Assembly (NCBI GenBank): GCA_963763885.1
Contig: CAVXQD010000007.1
Coordinates: 2,108,001-2,172,000, forward strand
Origin: JANNBN01 sp963763885
GTDB taxonomy: Bacteria > Actinomycetota > Acidimicrobiia > Acidimicrobiales > JANYDT01
DNA: 64,000 bases
Direction of reading: 5' to 3'
The notes under the pieces were generated by a model, which saw only the letters and a list, made by a program, of their open reading frames with translations, had not been told where the DNA came from and did not search any database. This document shows, in pieces, positions 63,303-64,000 of this stretch; the stretch's first letter is position 1; each line of letters opens with the position of its first letter. Made by a program: the position numbers and the translations under genes.

Positions 63303-63987
63303 TCAGCCGAGCGGTTCGCCGTCGAAGCGGTCGATGGTGGTGAACGACGCAACGGGTTTGCGAGTGAGCCTGGTGTTTTGGTGCACGGGGTGGCCCACAA
63401 AAACCATTGCCGCAATGCCAAACGCGTCAGGGATGGAAAGCAGCTGACGGGCTTTTTCTTGTCGGCGAATCAAGAACGTTGTGACCACTCCGCCAAGACC
63501 TTCGGCGCGTGCCGCAAGCAGCAAGTTCCACACGAATGGATAGATGGACGCCCCTGCCGCCAGCTTGGTGCGTGGTGAATCGGCGTCGACTGCGGCAATC
63601 ACGCGAAGGTCGGCGCAGACCACAAGCATCGCCACGCCGTCACTCAGGTTGTCCAGCAACGGCAGGGGAGCAACACGTTCGCGCAGCGTTTCGAGCGACA
63701 ACCCGTCGGGGATGCCCGTCCATGTACCCGTGGCGTCGGTGGCGAATGGTCGGTGCCCGGCAGCAGTGATGCCGGCATACTCGCGCCAGCCGATGACAGC
63801 CATGTCACGCAACGCCGCACGCGTCTGCAGCATCGCGTACCCAGATCACATGCCAGCCCTGCTTGTTCCCCCCGCTCGGTGCGAAGCGGGCTGTTTCGAG
63901 GACCGCCGACACCTGCTCCGGCGTCACCGCCTCGTCGGTAAAGGCCCGCACCGAGCCAGTTGTCCGAAGGCCTTCGCGCAGTTCCAT
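63303..63987 (-). CDS. Nitroreductase-family protein, one frameshift
   Basis: ATG 63987 opens the typical N-terminus MELREGLRTTGSVRAFTDEA VTPEQVSAVLETARFAPSGG NKQGWHVIWVRDA (R-S-x-R-x-F and APSGGNxQ are FMN contacts). Near 63835 the frame shifts (GATGCTGCAGACGCGTGCGG); the rest follows as LQTRAALRDMAVIGWREYAG, LAAGASIYPFVWNLLLAARA EGLGGVVTTFLIRRQEKARQ LLSIPD and FGIAAMVFVGHP, all standard for the family. Restored length ~227 residues. These FMN enzymes reduce nitro-aromatics, quinones or enones with NAD(P)H; the substrate here is unknown. It lies 61 bp upstream of the J-domain gene on the same strand. Confidence 0.8.
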
Positions 63988-64000
63988 GCTGCGCCAGGTT

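Overview
The window looks like a chromosomal segment of a high-GC actinobacterium. Pointers are the coproheme-decarboxylase-type HemQ, an NnaR-type regulator (uroporphyrinogen-III-synthase fold plus winged helix), a LAxTG sortase substrate, the SdhC-SdhA-SdhB layout and frequent GTG starts. A member of the Acidimicrobiia is my best guess, but that is inference; no rRNA or other phylogenetic marker is present.

Layout. 1-3469: end of groL with its terminator, then a secreted beta-sandwich protein coupled to a SpoIID/LytB-domain protein. 3470-8548: accessory block with a truncated IS256 element, an Rhs remnant cut by that element, and an ISL3 transposase whose middle third is inverted. 8549-26531: mostly core genes: a large sortase-anchored SdrD-like surface protein, hemQ/chdC, DUF427, a Nudix hydrolase, purH, mdh, a beta-rich/secreted trio, a prokaryotic ionotropic-glutamate-receptor-like channel, sdhCAB and an atypical SDR. 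26567-28597: decayed tyrosine recombinases and an ISL3 remnant. 28706-41832: a roughly 9.7 kb Rhs/YD-repeat polymorphic-toxin gene broken by several frameshifts, ending in a PD-(D/E)xK-like tip with a candidate immunity gene, followed by a displaced second Rhs core plus tip, a lipoprotein gene and a dead copy of the immunity gene. 41849-44660: a VanY-type peptidase and a hipBA module with a palindromic operator. 44751-48444: a GH2 glycosidase, an acyltransferase and tesB. 48491-60543: a tightly overlapping nitrate-assimilation operon (nitrate ABC transporter, nirB, nirD, a DmsB-DmsC fusion, nasA, nnaR, cobA). 60492-63987: xylA, a glycerophosphodiesterase lipoprotein, a J-domain protein and a nitroreductase, all on the minus strand.

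How the genes work together. The 48.6-60.5 kb operon imports nitrate, reduces it to nitrite (NasA, probably with the membrane FeS/anchor fusion as electron donor), reduces nitrite to ammonium (NirBD), makes the siroheme precursor (CobA) and carries its own regulator (NnaR), behind a candidate GlnR box. The Rhs region looks like a toxin gene that has exchanged its C-terminal tips through a repeated core and kept old tip and immunity modules downstream.

Caution: single-base frameshifts occur in several otherwise well-conserved genes (xylA, GH2, nitroreductase, J-domain protein, Rhs). Some are probably sequence errors rather than true gene loss.
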